A stretch of 64,000 nt of DNA from Lactobacillus bombicola (lineage in GTDB: Bacteria; Bacillota; Bacilli; Lactobacillales; Lactobacillaceae). Of the stretch, positions 34,713 to 45,202 are shown one piece after another (position 1 is the stretch's first letter; each line of letters starts with the position of its first letter). The notes under the pieces are model-generated. The model was given only the letters and a program-made list of their open reading frames with translations. It searched no databases and was not told where the DNA came from. The stretch lies in contig NZ_FOMN01000003.1 of the NCBI RefSeq assembly GCF_900112665.1, positions 62,001 through 126,000 of the forward strand. Reading direction: 5' to 3'. The position numbers were made by a program, and so were the translations under genes.

Positions 34713-34925
34713 TCAAATAAACAAAGACATTTGTAAAATGTCTACTAATATATTAGAGCTTCCTCCTCCAGATTGTAATGCAAAGAAAAGCCCAACTGAA
34801 ATATTTCCCTTGGCACTAAGTAGACCACTTGCGCCATGAATACTAAGAAAAACATGGACTGTAATTAGTACAAAATAAAGCATTAAAATAAACACAATAA
34901 TCTTTTTAGTATTTTTAAGTTTCAT
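34713..34925 (-). CDS. Small membrane protein, unknown
   Basis: 70 residues, start at 34925 with AAAGGAAA upstream. One clear membrane helix (IIVFILMLYFVLITVHVFLS, about 9-28) is followed by a Gly/Ser-rich stretch LQSGGGSSN and a hydrophobic tail. It could be a small secreted or membrane peptide, but no double-glycine leader or family motif is visible. Confidence 0.45.
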   Translation of the reverse strand: MKLKNTKKIIVFILMLYFVLITVHVFLSIHGASGLLSAKGNISVGLFFALQSGGGSSNILVDILQMSLFI

Positions 34926-35118
34926 CAGTTTTTCCTTTACAAAAGGGTATGGTATCTACACCCCCCAGAATTATTTTGAAATTCTTTTTTTAAAAAAATT
35001 TACGTAATCATCTAAATTTCTAATATATTTAACTGTACAATAACGGGTCAATTATGTAAACGCTATTTTTATCAAAAAACCAAAGCAAATAAATTACTGC
35101 TTATTATTATCCTTCACT
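34926..35118. other. Spacer, no gene seen
   Basis: AT-rich DNA between the small membrane gene and the pyr operon terminator. A short CCCCCC run at 34961 stands out in it. Confidence 0.35.
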
Positions 35119-35173
35119 AAAAAATGCTTTAAATATAAACCTTAGCTTAGGAATAATATTTAAAGCATTATTT
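35119..35173 (-). terminator. Terminator of the pyr operon
   Basis: 14-bp arms AATGCTTTAAATAT (35123-35136) and ATATTTAAAGCATT (35156-35169) directly after the pyrAB stop; on the minus strand a T run follows. Confidence 0.7.
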
Positions 35174-38100
35174 TAATTTAAACTAGTAGTCAAAAATGAA
35201 CGATTCTCTAAAGCAATAAGCAGTGCACGCGCTGTATCAAAACTAGTAATCAATGGAATATTCTGATTAATTGCCGCTTGGCGAATAATAAAACCGTCAG
35301 AATTCTTGGCCACATCGTGCCCCATCGTATTGATTACTAAATCGATTTTACCATTTTTAAATTCAATCAAGATATTATCATCAGTTTTTGCATGAATTTT
35401 ATTTACTACAGTTGCATTTAAATTATGTTGCTTAAGATAGCTAGCGGTGCCACTAGTAGCAAAAATACGATACCCAATCTGGGCAAAACGACTAGCAATT
35501 GGCAAAACTTCTTTTTTATCACGATCTTCAATAGTCAATAAAACATTGCCGCTATCTGGAATTTGCATATTAGCACCAGCAAAAGCCTTATATAAAGCCT
35601 TAGGAAAACTTAAATCGCTCCCCATAACTTCACCAGTTGATTTCATTTCAGGACCTAAATAACTGTCGACATCGGTTAACTTACTAAAGGAAAAGACCGG
35701 TGCCTTGACACTAATCATCTTGGGTTCAGGTGCTAAGCCGCCAGTATAGCCTTGCGCTTGCAAACTTTGCCCCATAATTACTCGAGTTGCCACTTGCGCC
35801 ATTTCAATCCCTGTAATTTTACTTAAAAATGGGACTGTTCGACTGGCACGTGGATTAACTTCAATAATATAAATTTCACCATTGCGCTCAATCAACTGCA
35901 GATTCATAATCCCATGACAGTTAAGTTTTAAGGCTAATTTTTTAGTTACTTCAGCAATTTTTTGTTTAATCTCAGGTGAAAAAGTTTGGGCTGGATAGAC
36001 CGCCATCGAGTCACCTGAATGTACGCCTGCATGTTCAATATGTTCCATAATACCTGGAATTAGCACGTTTTGACCATCACAAATTGCATCAACATCACAT
36101 TCACGCCCATCAAGATAATCATCAACTAAAATTGGATGACTAGCAGCAATATCAACATGATTTTGCAAATAATCCGTTAATTCTGCAGGAGTATAAACAA
36201 TTTCCATTGCTTTACCACCCAGAACATAACTCGGCCGTACTAATACTGGATAGCCTAACTGCTCTGCTGCTTGCATCACACCTTCATGAGTAGTTGCTGT
36301 AATTCCTTGTGGCTGCTTTAACTGCAGTTCTTTAACTGCTTGATCAAACAACTCACGATCTTCTGCGCGATTTAAATTAGCAACACTAGTTCCTAATATC
36401 TTAATACCATCTTTTTCAAGTCCTGCAGCTAAATTAATTGCCGTTTGTCCACCAAACTGAATAATTACCCCTTCCGGTTGTTCTAAATCGCAAACATTTA
36501 GCACATCTTCTAAGGTTAATGGCTCAAAGTATAATTTATCTGAAATCGAAAAATCAGTTGAAACCGTTTCCGGATTAGAATTAATAACAATTGCTTCGTA
36601 ACCCATCTTTTGCAAGGCTTTAACACAGTGAACGGTGGCATAATCGAATTCAACCCCTTGACCGATTCTAATTGGTCCCGAGCCAACTACTAAAACTGAT
36701 TTTCGAGTAGTTGTTTGACTTTCATTTTCGGTATCATAAGTTGAATAAAAGTATGGCGTTTGCGAAGCAAACTCTGCCGCACAAGTATCAACCATCTTAT
36801 AAACCGGAACAATCCCCTTTGCTTTACGCAATTGACGAATGCTGCTTTCATCTTCTTGCCAAAAATTAGCAATTGTCTGATCACTAAAACCGTATTTTTT
36901 GGCTAACTTGAGAGTTGCAATCTCTTTAGGATGAGCCTGAATGGTTTGTTCTAATTCAACAAGATGCTTTACAATGTCTAAAAAGTAAAAATTAATCTTA
37001 GTTAATTCATGTAGATCAGAAATAGAATAATTTCGGCGAAAGGCCTCTGCTAAATAAAAAAGGCGATCATCCTGTACCTTGACTAATTTTTGTTCTAATT
37101 CTTCATCACTTGCTTGATGCGCTTGTGGCGCAAAAAAGTCTTTTTGATCAATTTCTAAAGAACGCACAGCTTTTTGAAAGGCTTCTTCACCAGTACGTCC
37201 AATTGCCATGACTTCACCTGTCGCCTTCATTTGGGTACCTAAAATCCGATCAGCCTTAGTAAATTTGTCAAATGGCCACCGTGGAATCTTGCAAACCACA
37301 TAATCAAGGGCTGGTTCAAATTCAGCATAAGTTGTCCCCGTTACTGGATTTTTGATTTCATCTAGTGTCATCCCAATTGCTATCTTTGCTGCCATTTTGG
37401 CAATGGGATAACCCGTTGCTTTCGACGCCAAGGCAGACGAGCGTGAAACTCGTGGGTTAACTTCAATCACATCATAAGCAAAGCTATTTGGATCTAAAGC
37501 CAGTTGAACGTTACAGCCACCTTCAATTTTCAAAGCTCTAATCAGCCGTAATGCGCAATCACGTAGTAATTGATATTCCTTATCTGATAGAGTTTGAGCA
37601 GGTGAAAAAACAATTGAATCGCCAGTATGAATTCCTACTGGATCAAAATTTTCCATACAACAAACAATCATGGCATGATCATCGTGATCACGCATAACTT
37701 CAAATTCAATTTCCTTATAACCAGCGATTGAGCGTTCAATCAAACATTCGCCTACTGGCGATAATTCTAGACCATTTTTAGCAACTTGGGCTAATTCAGT
37801 TGGATCATTACAGATGCCACCACCTGTTCCCCCCATTGTAAAAGCCGGTCGTACAATAATCGGATAACCACATTTTTTACCAAAAGCTAAAGCAGCTTCA
37901 ACGGTTTTAACACTCTCTGATGGTGGAACAGGTTCACCTAACTTTTGACAAAGCTCTTTAAATTGTTCCCGATCTTCTGCCTGCTCAATTGACTCTAATT
38001 TAGTTCCCAACAATTCAATGTTCAATTCAGCTAAAATACCACTTTTTGCTAGCGAAAGTGCCATATTTAACCCCACTTGCCCACCAAGCGTTGGCAAAAT

Positions 38101-38355
38101 TGCATCAGGACATTCCCGCCGGATGATACGCGAAATAGCTGTGACAGTTAGTGGTTCTAAATAAACTTTATCTGCAATGGTTGTATCCGTCATAATCGTT
38201 GCCGGATTGGAATTAACTAAAATAACTTCATATCCTTCTTCGCGCAAGGCTAAACACGCTTGCGTACCTGAATAATCGAATTCCGCGGCTTGACCAATAA
38301 TAATCGGGCCTGACCCAATAACCATAATTTTGTGAATATCTGTTCTTTTAGGCAT
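35173..38355 (-). CDS. pyrAB: Carbamoyl-phosphate synthase large subunit
   Basis: 1060 residues from ATG 38355 ([20 protein letters not shown]), which overlaps the pyrAA stop by 8 bases. Two homologous ATP-grasp halves are visible, each with an N-terminal GSGPIxIGQ motif (residue about 14 and about 560) and a VEVNPR or IEVNPRASR metal-binding segment. A C-terminal MGS-like regulatory domain ([20 protein letters not shown]) binds effectors. It makes carbamoyl phosphate from bicarbonate, ammonia delivered by PyrAA, and two ATP. Last gene of pyrB-pyrC-pyrAA-pyrAB. Confidence 0.97.
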   Translation of the reverse strand: MPKRTDIHKIMVIGSGPIIIGQAAEFDYSGTQACLALREEGYEVILVNSNPATIMTDTTIADKVYLEPLTVTAISRIIRRECPDAILPTLGGQVGLNMALSLAKSGILAELNIELLGTKLESIEQAEDREQFKELCQKLGEPVPPSESVKTVEAALAFGKKCGYPIIVRPAFTMGGTGGGICNDPTELAQVAKNGLELSPVGECLIERSIAGYKEIEFEVMRDHDDHAMIVCCMENFDPVGIHTGDSIVFSPAQTLSDKEYQLLRDCALRLIRALKIEGGCNVQLALDPNSFAYDVIEVNPRVSRSSALASKATGYPIAKMAAKIAIGMTLDEIKNPVTGTTYAEFEPALDYVVCKIPRWPFDKFTKADRILGTQMKATGEVMAIGRTGEEAFQKAVRSLEIDQKDFFAPQAHQASDEELEQKLVKVQDDRLFYLAEAFRRNYSISDLHELTKINFYFLDIVKHLVELEQTIQAHPKEIATLKLAKKYGFSDQTIANFWQEDESSIRQLRKAKGIVPVYKMVDTCAAEFASQTPYFYSTYDTENESQTTTRKSVLVVGSGPIRIGQGVEFDYATVHCVKALQKMGYEAIVINSNPETVSTDFSISDKLYFEPLTLEDVLNVCDLEQPEGVIIQFGGQTAINLAAGLEKDGIKILGTSVANLNRAEDRELFDQAVKELQLKQPQGITATTHEGVMQAAEQLGYPVLVRPSYVLGGKAMEIVYTPAELTDYLQNHVDIAASHPILVDDYLDGRECDVDAICDGQNVLIPGIMEHIEHAGVHSGDSMAVYPAQTFSPEIKQKIAEVTKKLALKLNCHGIMNLQLIERNGEIYIIEVNPRASRTVPFLSKITGIEMAQVATRVIMGQSLQAQGYTGGLAPEPKMISVKAPVFSFSKLTDVDSYLGPEMKSTGEVMGSDLSFPKALYKAFAGANMQIPDSGNVLLTIEDRDKKEVLPIASRFAQIGYRIFATSGTASYLKQHNLNATVVNKIHAKTDDNILIEFKNGKIDLVINTMGHDVAKNSDGFIIRQAAINQNIPLITSFDTARALLIALENRSFLTTSLN

Positions 38356-39433
38356 GAAGTTCTTTTTCCTTTCTTTGATCAATCATTTGCATAAAATAAT
38401 CAAAAATTCCTTCTTCGTCATGGGGACCTGGAGTTGCATCAGGATGAAACTGTACTGAAAAGGCAGGATATTTTTTATGTTGTAACCCTTCAATTGTACC
38501 GTCATTGATCTCAACATGGGTCACTAACAATTGACTTACATCGATTGAACTTGCTTTAACTGCGTAACCATGATTTTGCGAAGTAAAACCAATATTTCCT
38601 GTAGCAATTTCGCGGACCGGATGGTTAAAACCCCGATGACCAAATCTCATCTTATAAGTTTTAGCCCCATTGGCTAGAGCAAAAATCTGATGTCCGAGGC
38701 AAATACCCATTAAAGGAATTTGCTGCTCAACTTGCTGAACCATTCTTATCGCATCTTGCATTTCCAATGGATCACCCGGTCCATTGGAAAGCAAAACTCC
38801 ATCGGGATGAAGGGCTAAAATTTTTTCAGCAGAAGTTGTGTAAGGTACTACAATACAATTACAGTCACGTTTACTAAGTTCACGCAAAATACTATTTTTC
38901 AAGCCAAAGTCAACCACTACAATATTACGCTTAGAGCCTGGAACTGGATAAGACTTTGTCGTAGCCACTCGCTTTACTACCCCAGCAGTCACATTAGTCG
39001 CACGTAGCTTAGCTATGACTTTGGCAGCATCCTTTTGACTATTGCAAATTTGACCTTTCATCGTCCCAAATTGGCGTAACTTTTTGACCAACATACGAGT
39101 ATCAATTCCTTGAATTCCCGGAATATCAAGTTGCTCTAAAAAATGCGGTAGCGTAGTTTGCATGCGCCAATTATCGGGATAACGCGCTAACTGATGGCAA
39201 ATTACCCCTTTAATGCCAGGCTCAAGCGATTCATAATCAGCCAAGGTAATACCATAATTACCAATTAGCGGATTAGTAAAAACCAAAATTTGGTCAGCAT
39301 ATGATTGATCAGTAATTGCTTCTTGGTAACCTGTCATCCCTGTAGTAAACACAACCTCACCCTGTGTTTCACAATTACTACCAAAACCTTCACCTGCGTA
39401 GATACTGCCATCTTCTAAAATTAAGTATTTCAT
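38348..39433 (-). CDS. pyrAA: Carbamoyl-phosphate synthase small subunit (glutaminase)
   Basis: 361 residues. The class I glutamine amidotransferase triad is present: Cys in [15 protein letters not shown], His and Glu in [16 protein letters not shown]-terminal domain [15 protein letters not shown] is typical. It splits glutamine and channels ammonia to PyrAB. The ATG lies directly after the pyrC stop. Confidence 0.97.
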   Translation of the reverse strand: MKYLILEDGSIYAGEGFGSNCETQGEVVFTTGMTGYQEAITDQSYADQILVFTNPLIGNYGITLADYESLEPGIKGVICHQLARYPDNWRMQTTLPHFLEQLDIPGIQGIDTRMLVKKLRQFGTMKGQICNSQKDAAKVIAKLRATNVTAGVVKRVATTKSYPVPGSKRNIVVVDFGLKNSILRELSKRDCNCIVVPYTTSAEKILALHPDGVLLSNGPGDPLEMQDAIRMVQQVEQQIPLMGICLGHQIFALANGAKTYKMRFGHRGFNHPVREIATGNIGFTSQNHGYAVKASSIDVSQLLVTHVEINDGTIEGLQHKKYPAFSVQFHPDATPGPHDEEGIFDYFMQMIDQRKEKELHA

Positions 39434-40708
39434 TTAATTGCCTTTCTTTTGGTAAACTATCTGACCATTAACCATGGTTAGTTCAGTTTGTCCATAAACT
39501 GTTTGTCCAGTAAATGGTGTATTTTTCCCTTTAGATTGGTAGTTGGTTTCATTAATTACACTAGCATTTTTTAAATCAAAAATTGCTAAGTCAGCTGGTT
39601 GATTTAGACCAATACGGCCAGTATTTTTTAGTTCAAAAGCTTGAGCAGGTTTTAGAGTAAGCCAATTGAGTAATTGCTCAAGCGTAAAAATATTAGTTCT
39701 AACAAAATGTGTATATAACTGACTAAAGACCGTCTCGCTACCTGTAATGCCAAAAGCTGCTTTAGCAAAGCCCCCACTTTTATCTTGTTTTGTATGCGGT
39801 GCATGATCTGTAGCGATGAGATCTATCGTACCGTCTAGTAAGCCGTCAATCAAAGCTGCTTGATCTTCTGGTCTACGTAACGGCGGATTCATTTTATAAT
39901 TGCCATTGTTACTCATAATATTTTGTTCATTTAAAAGTAAATGATGCGGCGTAACTTCACAAGTAACATGAATCCCTTGCTTTTTGGCCCAACGAACTAG
40001 TTCTACACTAGTTGCCGTTGATACATGACAAAGATGATAATGAACTCCTGTTTTTTGCGCTAGTAATAAATCACGCGCAATCTGTGTTGTCTCCGCTAAT
40101 TCAGTAATTGGTCGCAAACTCCAAGCCTTGGCTTTTTCACCTTCATTAATTACACCTAGATTGAACAAACTATCATCTTGAGCATGCTCAGCAATAATTA
40201 AATCATTAGCTTTAGCTTTTTGCATTGCAAGATACATTGTTTGGGCATCTTGTACGCCGTGCCCATCATTACTTAGGGCAAAGCAGCCAGCTTTTTTAAG
40301 TGCGGCATAATCAGGAAATACGTCAGTTGTTTCGTTGACGGTAATTGGGCCATATTGCAAAATACGAACTACTCCGTTTGCTTTATTATTAGTGACCATT
40401 TGTGTCATTAAATCAGCATCATTAGGTACAGGAACAACATTAGGCATTGCCCCAACAGTGGTAAAACCACCGTGAGCTGCAGCTAAAGAACCAGTTTGAA
40501 CATTCTCTTTTGCAGTTTGGCCCGGATCACGATAATGAACATGAAGATCAATTAACCCTGGACTAACTAATTTGTCTGTAGCATCTATTACCTGATCTGC
40601 GGTTAAATTATGGCCAATAGCTGAGATTAAACCATGATTGATTAATAAATCGCCTTGCTCTAAGTGACCATTAACAAAAATCGTACCATTTTTAATGACA
40701 AGCGCCAT
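39434..40708 (-). CDS. pyrC: Dihydroorotase
   Basis: 424 residues, class I type. Zinc ligands: HVHYRDPG near residue 57-64, HLCHVST near 230 and TDHAPHTKQDK near 300. It closes carbamoyl-aspartate to dihydroorotate. The ATG overlaps the pyrB stop by one base. Confidence 0.96.
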   Translation of the reverse strand: MALVIKNGTIFVNGHLEQGDLLINHGLISAIGHNLTADQVIDATDKLVSPGLIDLHVHYRDPGQTAKENVQTGSLAAAHGGFTTVGAMPNVVPVPNDADLMTQMVTNNKANGVVRILQYGPITVNETTDVFPDYAALKKAGCFALSNDGHGVQDAQTMYLAMQKAKANDLIIAEHAQDDSLFNLGVINEGEKAKAWSLRPITELAETTQIARDLLLAQKTGVHYHLCHVSTATSVELVRWAKKQGIHVTCEVTPHHLLLNEQNIMSNNGNYKMNPPLRRPEDQAALIDGLLDGTIDLIATDHAPHTKQDKSGGFAKAAFGITGSETVFSQLYTHFVRTNIFTLEQLLNWLTLKPAQAFELKNTGRIGLNQPADLAIFDLKNASVINETNYQSKGKNTPFTGQTVYGQTELTMVNGQIVYQKKGN

Positions 40709-41664
40709 TATTTTAGCCCTCCTAATTTGCGTCCGCGCATCACCGCTTCAAGCATCGCCATACGCATGAAAACTCCATTTTGCATCTGCCGATAAAACAT
40801 ACTTTTAGGTGCTTCAACTAATTCATCAGCTAGTTCAACCCCACGATTAATTGGACCGGGATGCATAATAATGGTTTGCTCTTTCAGGTCAGCGTAACGA
40901 CGCTGGTTAATTCCATAATCTTCATGATATTTTTTTGCATCAAATTTTTGTTCATTTGGATCACCTTCGTGGCGTTCATGTTGCACCCGCAAGAGCATCA
41001 TCACGTCAACTTGGTTCACTAATTGATCAAGCTCTTGATATTCACCATATTGATCAAATTCACTATCATACCAATAACTTGGTCCCGAAAAGTAAACCTG
41101 AGCCCCCAAGCGTGTTAATAGTTCCATATCACTTTTTGCAACGCGGGAATTGCTAATATCACCTACGATTGCCACTTTTAAGTCTTTAAAATGACCAAAA
41201 TGCTCATGAATAGTCATCATATCAAGCATACATTGTGATGGGTGCTGACCGCTACCATCTCCACCATTAATTACTCCAATTTGCAAGTGATGCTCGTTAT
41301 CTGGGTGAATCAATTCTTGATAATATTCATTTTGCGAATGGCGAATAACTTCTAAATCAACTCCTAGCGCAGCCATAGTCAAGGAAGTATCATAGAGAGT
41401 TTCACCTTTCTTAGTTGAACTATGTTCTGAATCAAATGGAATTACGGTTAAGCCTAATTTGCGCTCCGCCATTTCGAAACTTGTTCTTGTTCGACTAGAA
41501 TTTTCTAAAAAAATATTTGTTGCATATACTGGTTGGCTTAATTTTGACGTAGCGCCACCATTTTTAAAATATTCTGCCCGTTCAATAAGAGCTAAAACTT
41601 CAGCTGTTGATAAATTTTCTACATTAACAAAGTGTGATAGAGTGACAAAATTTTTAGTTTTCAT
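40708..41664 (-). CDS. pyrB: Aspartate carbamoyltransferase catalytic subunit
   Basis: 318 residues. Carbamoyl-phosphate motif [20 protein letters not shown] (about 51-70), [12 protein letters not shown] and [11 protein letters not shown] for aspartate binding. No regulatory subunit PyrI is nearby, as usual in Gram-positives. First enzyme gene of the operon after the PyrR attenuator. Confidence 0.97.
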   Translation of the reverse strand: MKTKNFVTLSHFVNVENLSTAEVLALIERAEYFKNGGATSKLSQPVYATNIFLENSSRTRTSFEMAERKLGLTVIPFDSEHSSTKKGETLYDTSLTMAALGVDLEVIRHSQNEYYQELIHPDNEHHLQIGVINGGDGSGQHPSQCMLDMMTIHEHFGHFKDLKVAIVGDISNSRVAKSDMELLTRLGAQVYFSGPSYWYDSEFDQYGEYQELDQLVNQVDVMMLLRVQHERHEGDPNEQKFDAKKYHEDYGINQRRYADLKEQTIIMHPGPINRGVELADELVEAPKSMFYRQMQNGVFMRMAMLEAVMRGRKLGGLK

Positions 41665-41681
41665 AATTTAGACGCTTTCTT

Positions 41682-41805
41682 AAAAAAATAAACCTGAAGC
41701 TAATTTATGCTTCAGGTTTAGCAAAAGGGTTTTAAGCTGACTAAATTTTAGTATACAAGCAGCAAAAAAACTCAAACCCTTCTGACCCTCTCTGAAGTCA
41801 ATTAA
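41682..41805 (-). promoter_or_regulatory. PyrR-dependent attenuator before pyrB
   Basis: On the minus strand a PyrR-binding-like loop ACTTCAGAGAGGGT (plus 41785-41798) is followed by a terminator TAAACCTGAAGC/GCTTCAGGTTTA with a T-rich tail (plus 41682-41720). PyrR with UMP would favour termination and lower pyrB-pyrC-pyrAA-pyrAB expression. Confidence 0.85.
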
Positions 41806-41824
41806 ATGGCTGAATTATAATAAT

Positions 41825-42376
<552 letters not shown>

Positions 42377-42388
42377 CTATTTTGCCTT

Positions 42389-42480
42389 AAAAAAGCACCT
42401 AATCTACCTTGAGACTAGGTGCTTACTAGAAAGTTAATACTTAATTAAGCTTGCCTTGTTAGCCTCACGGGACTAATTTT
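42389..42480 (-). promoter_or_regulatory. PyrR-dependent attenuator before pyrR
   Basis: Minus strand: PyrR-binding loop AGTCCCGTGAGGCT (plus 42461-42474), a textbook match, then a terminator with 8-bp core AAGCACCT/AGGTGCTT (plus 42393-42424) and a T6 tail, then the pyrR RBS. Confidence 0.9.
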
Positions 42481-42548
42481 AAGGACGATATATATTTATA
42501 ATATACGTGCGAAAATTTAGATTGTCAACCAAAAGCAAGAGCGACCTT

Positions 42549-43472
42549 TTAGTTAAATTTTACCTGACCAACCAAATCATTGATATCACTAACGCCCAAA
42601 TCATCAAGTACTCGAGGAAGAGCTTGAATAATCTCGGGACAAACTAACGGATTATGAAAATGAGCGCTACCAACTTCAACCGCATTTGCTCCAGCTAGCA
42701 TAAACTCAACTACATCACTCGCCGTTTCAATGCCACCCATACCAATAATTGGCAACTGCGTAGCTACTCGAACTTGATGTACCAAATAAAGGGCAATAGG
42801 CTTAATGCCACGACCAGAATAACCGCCAATATTATTCCCAAGTAATGGTTTGCGCGAAGCAATATCAATGCGCATGCCCATAACTGTATTGATAAGAACT
42901 AGCCCATCTGCGCCACCATCTTCGGCAGCACGAGCAATTTCCTGAATATTAGTCACATTCGGTGTTAATTTAATATAAATTGGTAACTTAACTTTTTGTT
43001 TAATAGCTGAGGTAATCCGTACTACCATTTTAGGATGGACACCAAAAGTCATTCCTCCTTGGGCAACATTGGGACAAGATAGATTTATTTCTAAAGCATC
43101 AACTAAGCGAGCTTGACTTAGTTGATTGGCCACCGTTAAATAACCCGCTTCATCTTCAGCTCCAACACTAGCAATAATTGGTAAATTTGGATAGAGTTTC
43201 TTTAGCGCTACTAGTTTTTCATTAATTACTTGCTCTACGCCTGGATTAGTTAAACCAACCGAATTTAAAACTCCATCATCTAAAACCGCAATCTGTGGTT
43301 GCGGATTACCTACACGCTTGTTAGGTGTTGTCGTTTTAATTACCAGTGCCCCTAACTTGTTTAAATCATATTTTTGGGCAGCAGCCACGTCGCCAAAGCC
43401 AAAGGTCCCACTTGCTGGCATAACTGGGTTTTTTAATTTAAGACCGGGTAATTTAACATTAAGATTGACCAT
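42549..43472 (-). CDS. pyrD: Dihydroorotate dehydrogenase, type 1B-like catalytic subunit
   Basis: 307 residues from ATG 43472 (GGAGGGAAAT upstream). The catalytic Cys is in [15 protein letters not shown]; this sequence fits type 1B (NAD-dependent) rather than 1A. FMN-binding motifs are [15 protein letters not shown] near the start and [14 protein letters not shown] near residue 250. Type 1B enzymes normally need the PyrK electron-transfer subunit; no pyrK is found in the window. It stands alone, divergent from pyrF. Confidence 0.9.
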   Translation of the reverse strand: MVNLNVKLPGLKLKNPVMPASGTFGFGDVAAAQKYDLNKLGALVIKTTTPNKRVGNPQPQIAVLDDGVLNSVGLTNPGVEQVINEKLVALKKLYPNLPIIASVGAEDEAGYLTVANQLSQARLVDALEINLSCPNVAQGGMTFGVHPKMVVRITSAIKQKVKLPIYIKLTPNVTNIQEIARAAEDGGADGLVLINTVMGMRIDIASRKPLLGNNIGGYSGRGIKPIALYLVHQVRVATQLPIIGMGGIETASDVVEFMLAGANAVEVGSAHFHNPLVCPEIIQALPRVLDDLGVSDINDLVGQVKFN

Positions 43473-43610
43473 ATTTCCCTCCAAAATGAATGCTCTCTGT
43501 CATTACAATTATTTCGGGGCTTATTTTACACCTTTTTTTGATTTTTACTAGCTAAAAATCTATTGTATTTTGTCCAATAAGGTGGTAAGCTCGGTATTAG
43601 TAAACTTTAA

Positions 43611-43697
43611 ACGGTACAGTGAGACCGCAAGTTCAACATGACTTAATTACTATAAAAGTCTATTTTGATGCGCACTGTACCAAAATAGGCTTTTTTG
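43611..43697 (+). promoter_or_regulatory. Attenuator before pyrF-pyrE
   Basis: GGTACAGTG (43613-43621) can pair with CACTGTACC (43673-43681). This competes with a terminator formed by 43657-43667 and 43681-43691 plus a T6 tail. The GTACAGTGAGACC segment may be the PyrR contact, though it departs from consensus. Confidence 0.7.
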
Positions 43698-43710
43698 ATG
43701 GAGGTTGGCA

Positions 43711-44418
43711 ATGGAAAAAGCTGTATTTATTGCTTTAGATTATGATCGAGAAGAAGATGCTCAAAATTTACTTATGAAATTAGGATCAGCTGACAAAACT
43801 TATTTAAAGATTGGAATGGAACTTTTTTATCATTCTGGCTCGCATTTTGTTAAACAATTAGTGGAGCAAGGTTATCACATTTTTTTAGACTTAAAACTAC
43901 ATGATATTCCTAATACAGTTTATCGTGCGGCTAAACAATTAGCTCAACTCGGCGTATTCTGTATTACTATTCACGCACTAGGCGGTAGCGAAATGATTAT
44001 GGCGGCCAAAAAAGGGTTAGTTGCGGGCACACCTAAGGGTATGAAGCCGCCAAAATTATTAGCAGTCACTGAGCTAACTTCAATTTCAGATGCTATTTTA
44101 CGAAATGAACAGAACTGTTCTTTATCAATGACCAAACAAGTAGTTAGTCTCGCTCAAACAGCTAAAAAAGCCGGTGCTGATGGCGTCATCTGTTCTCCAC
44201 TTGAAGTAACAAGCTTGCAAAAAATTATTGGTACTGATTTTCTCTACGTAACGCCAGGAATTCGTTTAGCCAATAATCAAAATGGTGACCAAAAAAGGGT
44301 TGCCACGCCAAAGCAAGCCAAAGATTATGGCGCAAGTGCAATTGTAGTTGGCAGACCTATTACTACTGCTACAGATCCAGCGTCTGTTTATCAAATCATT
44401 AAAAAGGAGTTTAACTGA
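43711..44418 (+). CDS. pyrF: Orotidine-5'-phosphate decarboxylase
   Basis: 235 residues from ATG 43711, six bases after GGAGG. Active-site motif FLDLKLHDIPNTVYRA (about 60-75), phosphate motif near the end VVGRPITTATDP. Converts OMP to UMP. A TTG two codons upstream is a less likely start. The stop overlaps the pyrE start by one base. Confidence 0.96.
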   Translation: MEKAVFIALDYDREEDAQNLLMKLGSADKTYLKIGMELFYHSGSHFVKQLVEQGYHIFLDLKLHDIPNTVYRAAKQLAQLGVFCITIHALGGSEMIMAAKKGLVAGTPKGMKPPKLLAVTELTSISDAILRNEQNCSLSMTKQVVSLAQTAKKAGADGVICSPLEVTSLQKIIGTDFLYVTPGIRLANNQNGDQKRVATPKQAKDYGASAIVVGRPITTATDPASVYQIIKKEFN

Positions 44419-45053
44419 TGTACCAAGAAAAAATTATTACAAATTTAGTTGATCACAAAATTATTACTATTTCTCCTAATAAGCCTTTTACCTATGCTAG
44501 TGGGATGCTTTCACCGATATACACCGACCTACGTCTAACTGTCGCTTACCCCGACCTGCGTGATTGGATTGCTAGCGATTTAGCTGCCTTAATTAAAGAA
44601 AAGTATCCTAATGTTTCAATTATTGGTGGGGTTGCTACTGCAGGCATTCCACATGCCGCATGGATAGCCAGCAAACTTAATTTACCAATGATTTACGTTC
44701 GTCCAAAACCCAAAGACCATGGAAAAGGAAAACAAATTGAGGGACTTTTTACTACTAATGATAAAATTGTTTTAATTGACGATTTAATTACCACCGGTGG
44801 TTCAGTGTTAAACGCTGTCGCCGCTACTAAAAAAGAAGGTGGCAATGTTCTAGGGGTTGCATCAATTTTCACCTATTTTTTGAATGATACTAAGAAAAAC
44901 TTTAACAATGCTACAGTTGATTTTATATCATTATTAACATACCCCGAATTATTAAAGAAAGAAAAAGAATTAAATTATATAACTGCTTCTGAATATGATG
45001 CCCTAAAAAGTTGGCATCAAGACCCATGGAAATGGGGCGAAAAATTTAATTAG
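44418..45053 (+). CDS. pyrE: Orotate phosphoribosyltransferase
   Basis: 211 residues. The PRPP loop is KIVLIDDLITTGGSVLNAV near 115-133, and the flexible loop KPKDHGKGKQIEG is present. Converts orotate and PRPP to OMP for PyrF. Ends an operon with pyrF; terminator 50 bases on. Confidence 0.96.
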   Translation: MYQEKIITNLVDHKIITISPNKPFTYASGMLSPIYTDLRLTVAYPDLRDWIASDLAALIKEKYPNVSIIGGVATAGIPHAAWIASKLNLPMIYVRPKPKDHGKGKQIEGLFTTNDKIVLIDDLITTGGSVLNAVAATKKEGGNVLGVASIFTYFLNDTKKNFNNATVDFISLLTYPELLKKEKELNYITASEYDALKSWHQDPWKWGEKFN

Positions 45054-45105
45054 CCAATTTAATACCATATTTTTGGGTAACAATAACTTTAATATATTGG
45101 ATAAT

Positions 45106-45137
45106 AAAAAAACGCTTGAAAATATCAAGCGTTTTTT
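45106..45137. terminator. Terminator between pyrE and the surface-protein gene
   Basis: Stem AAAAAACGCTTGA/TCAAGCGTTTTTT, useful for both converging transcripts. Confidence 0.85.
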
Positions 45138-45202
45138 CAATATAATTATATATTATAGGATAAATGTTAGGTTAGAATAATGAAAAATAGTTGTTTATTA
45201 TT

